Shown in pieces: positions 6,149 through 7,047 of a DNA stretch of 7,047 nucleotides (the first letter of the stretch is position 1; every line of letters begins with the position of its first letter). The translations under genes and the position numbers were made by a program. The notes below the pieces were generated by a model that had not been told where the DNA came from, did not search any database, and was given only the letters and a program-made list of their open reading frames with translations. This DNA comes from Schaedlerella sp. (GTDB taxonomy: Bacteria > Bacillota > Clostridia > Lachnospirales > Lachnospiraceae), in contig JAHHTO010000123.1 of assembly GCA_020024595.1 (NCBI GenBank), positions 1 through 7,047 on the forward strand, given 5' to 3'.

Positions 6149-7047
6149 GCAGAATGATACAGAAGCATATCGAGCAGGAAAACTTACAGGAAGAAAGCAT
6201 CCGAAGGTAGATCAGAGACTGATAGATTCCGTTGGAGGCATGCAAAATCTTCTCAGTCAGGCAAGAGAGATGGAACAGGATGAGGCAATTGGAAAAAGCG
6301 GGATGCTTCAATTTAAGTGGCGTGATATGGGAGGGGATATTAGTCAGATAGATTATGAAATAGCAGTTATTCCAATACTTTGTAGAAGAGTTGGAGTGAC
6401 AGATCGTAGAGAACACCAATTGACTTTGATTGCAAGTGTGAAAAAATGGAAAGCAAAAGCGAGTGGATGTGCGTGGGCAACATCTTATTATGATACACTT
6501 TTGACACGACTTGAGTCCGGAAAGAAAGTTTTGGAAGCAGAGGATGAGAATTTATTTTTATGTCTGAATGCTATAGCGGCACAACAGGAATTTGTCTGGG
6601 AGCGCATATTTAGTGCAAGAGTATTTCAAAATTCAAAGACATTTCAGAATGCATATAGGAGCAGTATCGTTACTATTTTGAGAAACTATTCTCCACATTA
6701 TGAAGAGGAAATGGACGCAGATACACTTTTGGCTATGCACAATGTTCATTCTTATGCACAGACTTTGGAATGGAAAGGTAGCCTTCAGTATAAATTGGAT
6801 AATGGAAATATTGTGGAAACAGCTATGAATACATATGGAACGTTAATCAATTCTCAGACAATGGAGCATGCAGTTGTGACCAATTTAGCTAAATGCAGAA
6901 AAATTATGACAATTGAAAATAAAGCCAACTATGAGAGCATGGATTTTTCTGAGGAGACATTGTATATTTATTGCCATGGATATTTTACGCCAAAAGAAGT
7001 ACGGTTTTTGAAAAAAATTCCGGAGCTTGTTGAAGAAGACTGTGAAT
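6108..7047 (+). CDS. jetD: Wadjet protein JetD, Toprim-domain nuclease (3' truncated by window edge)
   Basis: JetD is the effector of Wadjet: a topoisomerase VI/Spo11-like protein whose Toprim domain cleaves the DNA held by the JetABC motor. The frame is open for 313 codons from the ATG to the window edge; JetD proteins are usually about 350-420 residues, so the last 40-100 are probably missing. The N-terminus is very basic (MKKKRV) and is followed by a mostly helical region to about residue 215. The stretch IMTIENKANYESM (267-279) matches the Toprim strand and catalytic glutamate (Glu270) of JetD proteins (DUF2220). It is followed by the strand LYIYCHGYFTPKEVRFL (285-301), where family members carry a conserved Gly (here Gly291). 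The Asp-x-Asp that completes the metal site should lie just beyond the edge and cannot be checked. The gene overlaps jetC by 41 nt in the +1 frame. Identity rests on this motif plus the operon order. Confidence 0.88.
   Translation, partial: MKKKRVTLIQWLIEQNDTEAYRAGKLTGRKHPKVDQRLIDSVGGMQNLLSQAREMEQDEAIGKSGMLQFKWRDMGGDISQIDYEIAVIPILCRRVGVTDRREHQLTLIASVKKWKAKASGCAWATSYYDTLLTRLESGKKVLEAEDENLFLCLNAIAAQQEFVWERIFSARVFQNSKTFQNAYRSSIVTILRNYSPHYEEEMDADTLLAMHNVHSYAQTLEWKGSLQYKLDNGNIVETAMNTYGTLINSQTMEHAVVTNLAKCRKIMTIENKANYESMDFSEETLYIYCHGYFTPKEVRFLKKIPELVEEDCE

Noticed and set aside
5901..6419. Minus-strand open frame of 172 codons across the jetC/jetD junction
   Set aside because: It is antisense to two well-supported genes and has biased low-complexity composition; it is a shadow.

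Overview
The window looks like chromosomal DNA of a low-GC Gram-positive bacterium, probably a Clostridia member and perhaps Lachnospiraceae. The reasons are AT-rich composition, frequent AGA and ATA codons, strong AGGAGG-type ribosome sites, a near-consensus extended -10 promoter, and an FtsX-type permease of a style common in that group. The genus is not determined by the sequence.

Layout. Positions 1-506 hold the 3' end of an ABC-transporter permease (FtsX/MacB fold) that enters from the left. Positions 507-758 are intergenic. They carry a weak hairpin just after the permease, a convincing intrinsic terminator (614-648), and a strong promoter (672-700) with a short leader. From 759 to the right edge runs one tight operon of four genes, all on the + strand: jetA (759-2156, kleisin-like), jetB (2158-2796, KITE-like winged-helix protein), jetC (2753-6148, MukB-like SMC ATPase) and jetD (6108 to the edge, Toprim nuclease, cut off at the right). 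Gene order, sizes and motifs fit a Wadjet (JetABCD / MksFEBG / EptABCD) plasmid-defence system. The JetA and JetB sequences look more like the non-type-I Wadjets. Type II is my best guess, at low confidence.

How the genes work together. From the known family, JetA, JetB and JetC form an SMC motor that extrudes DNA loops using ATP. JetD is the nuclease that cuts small circular DNA once extrusion stalls. Here JetC has intact Walker A, signature and Walker B motifs and a compact hinge between two coiled-coil arms. JetD has the expected Toprim glutamate, but the window stops before its Asp-x-Asp motif. The genes are translationally packed: jetA and jetB are 1 nt apart, jetB and jetC overlap by 44 nt, and jetC and jetD overlap by 41 nt. 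Both overlaps are purine-rich and read as an acidic tail in the upstream frame and a basic start in the downstream frame.

The system itself is already described. What deserves a second look is its subtype, the overlap architecture, and whether jetD is intact beyond the edge.
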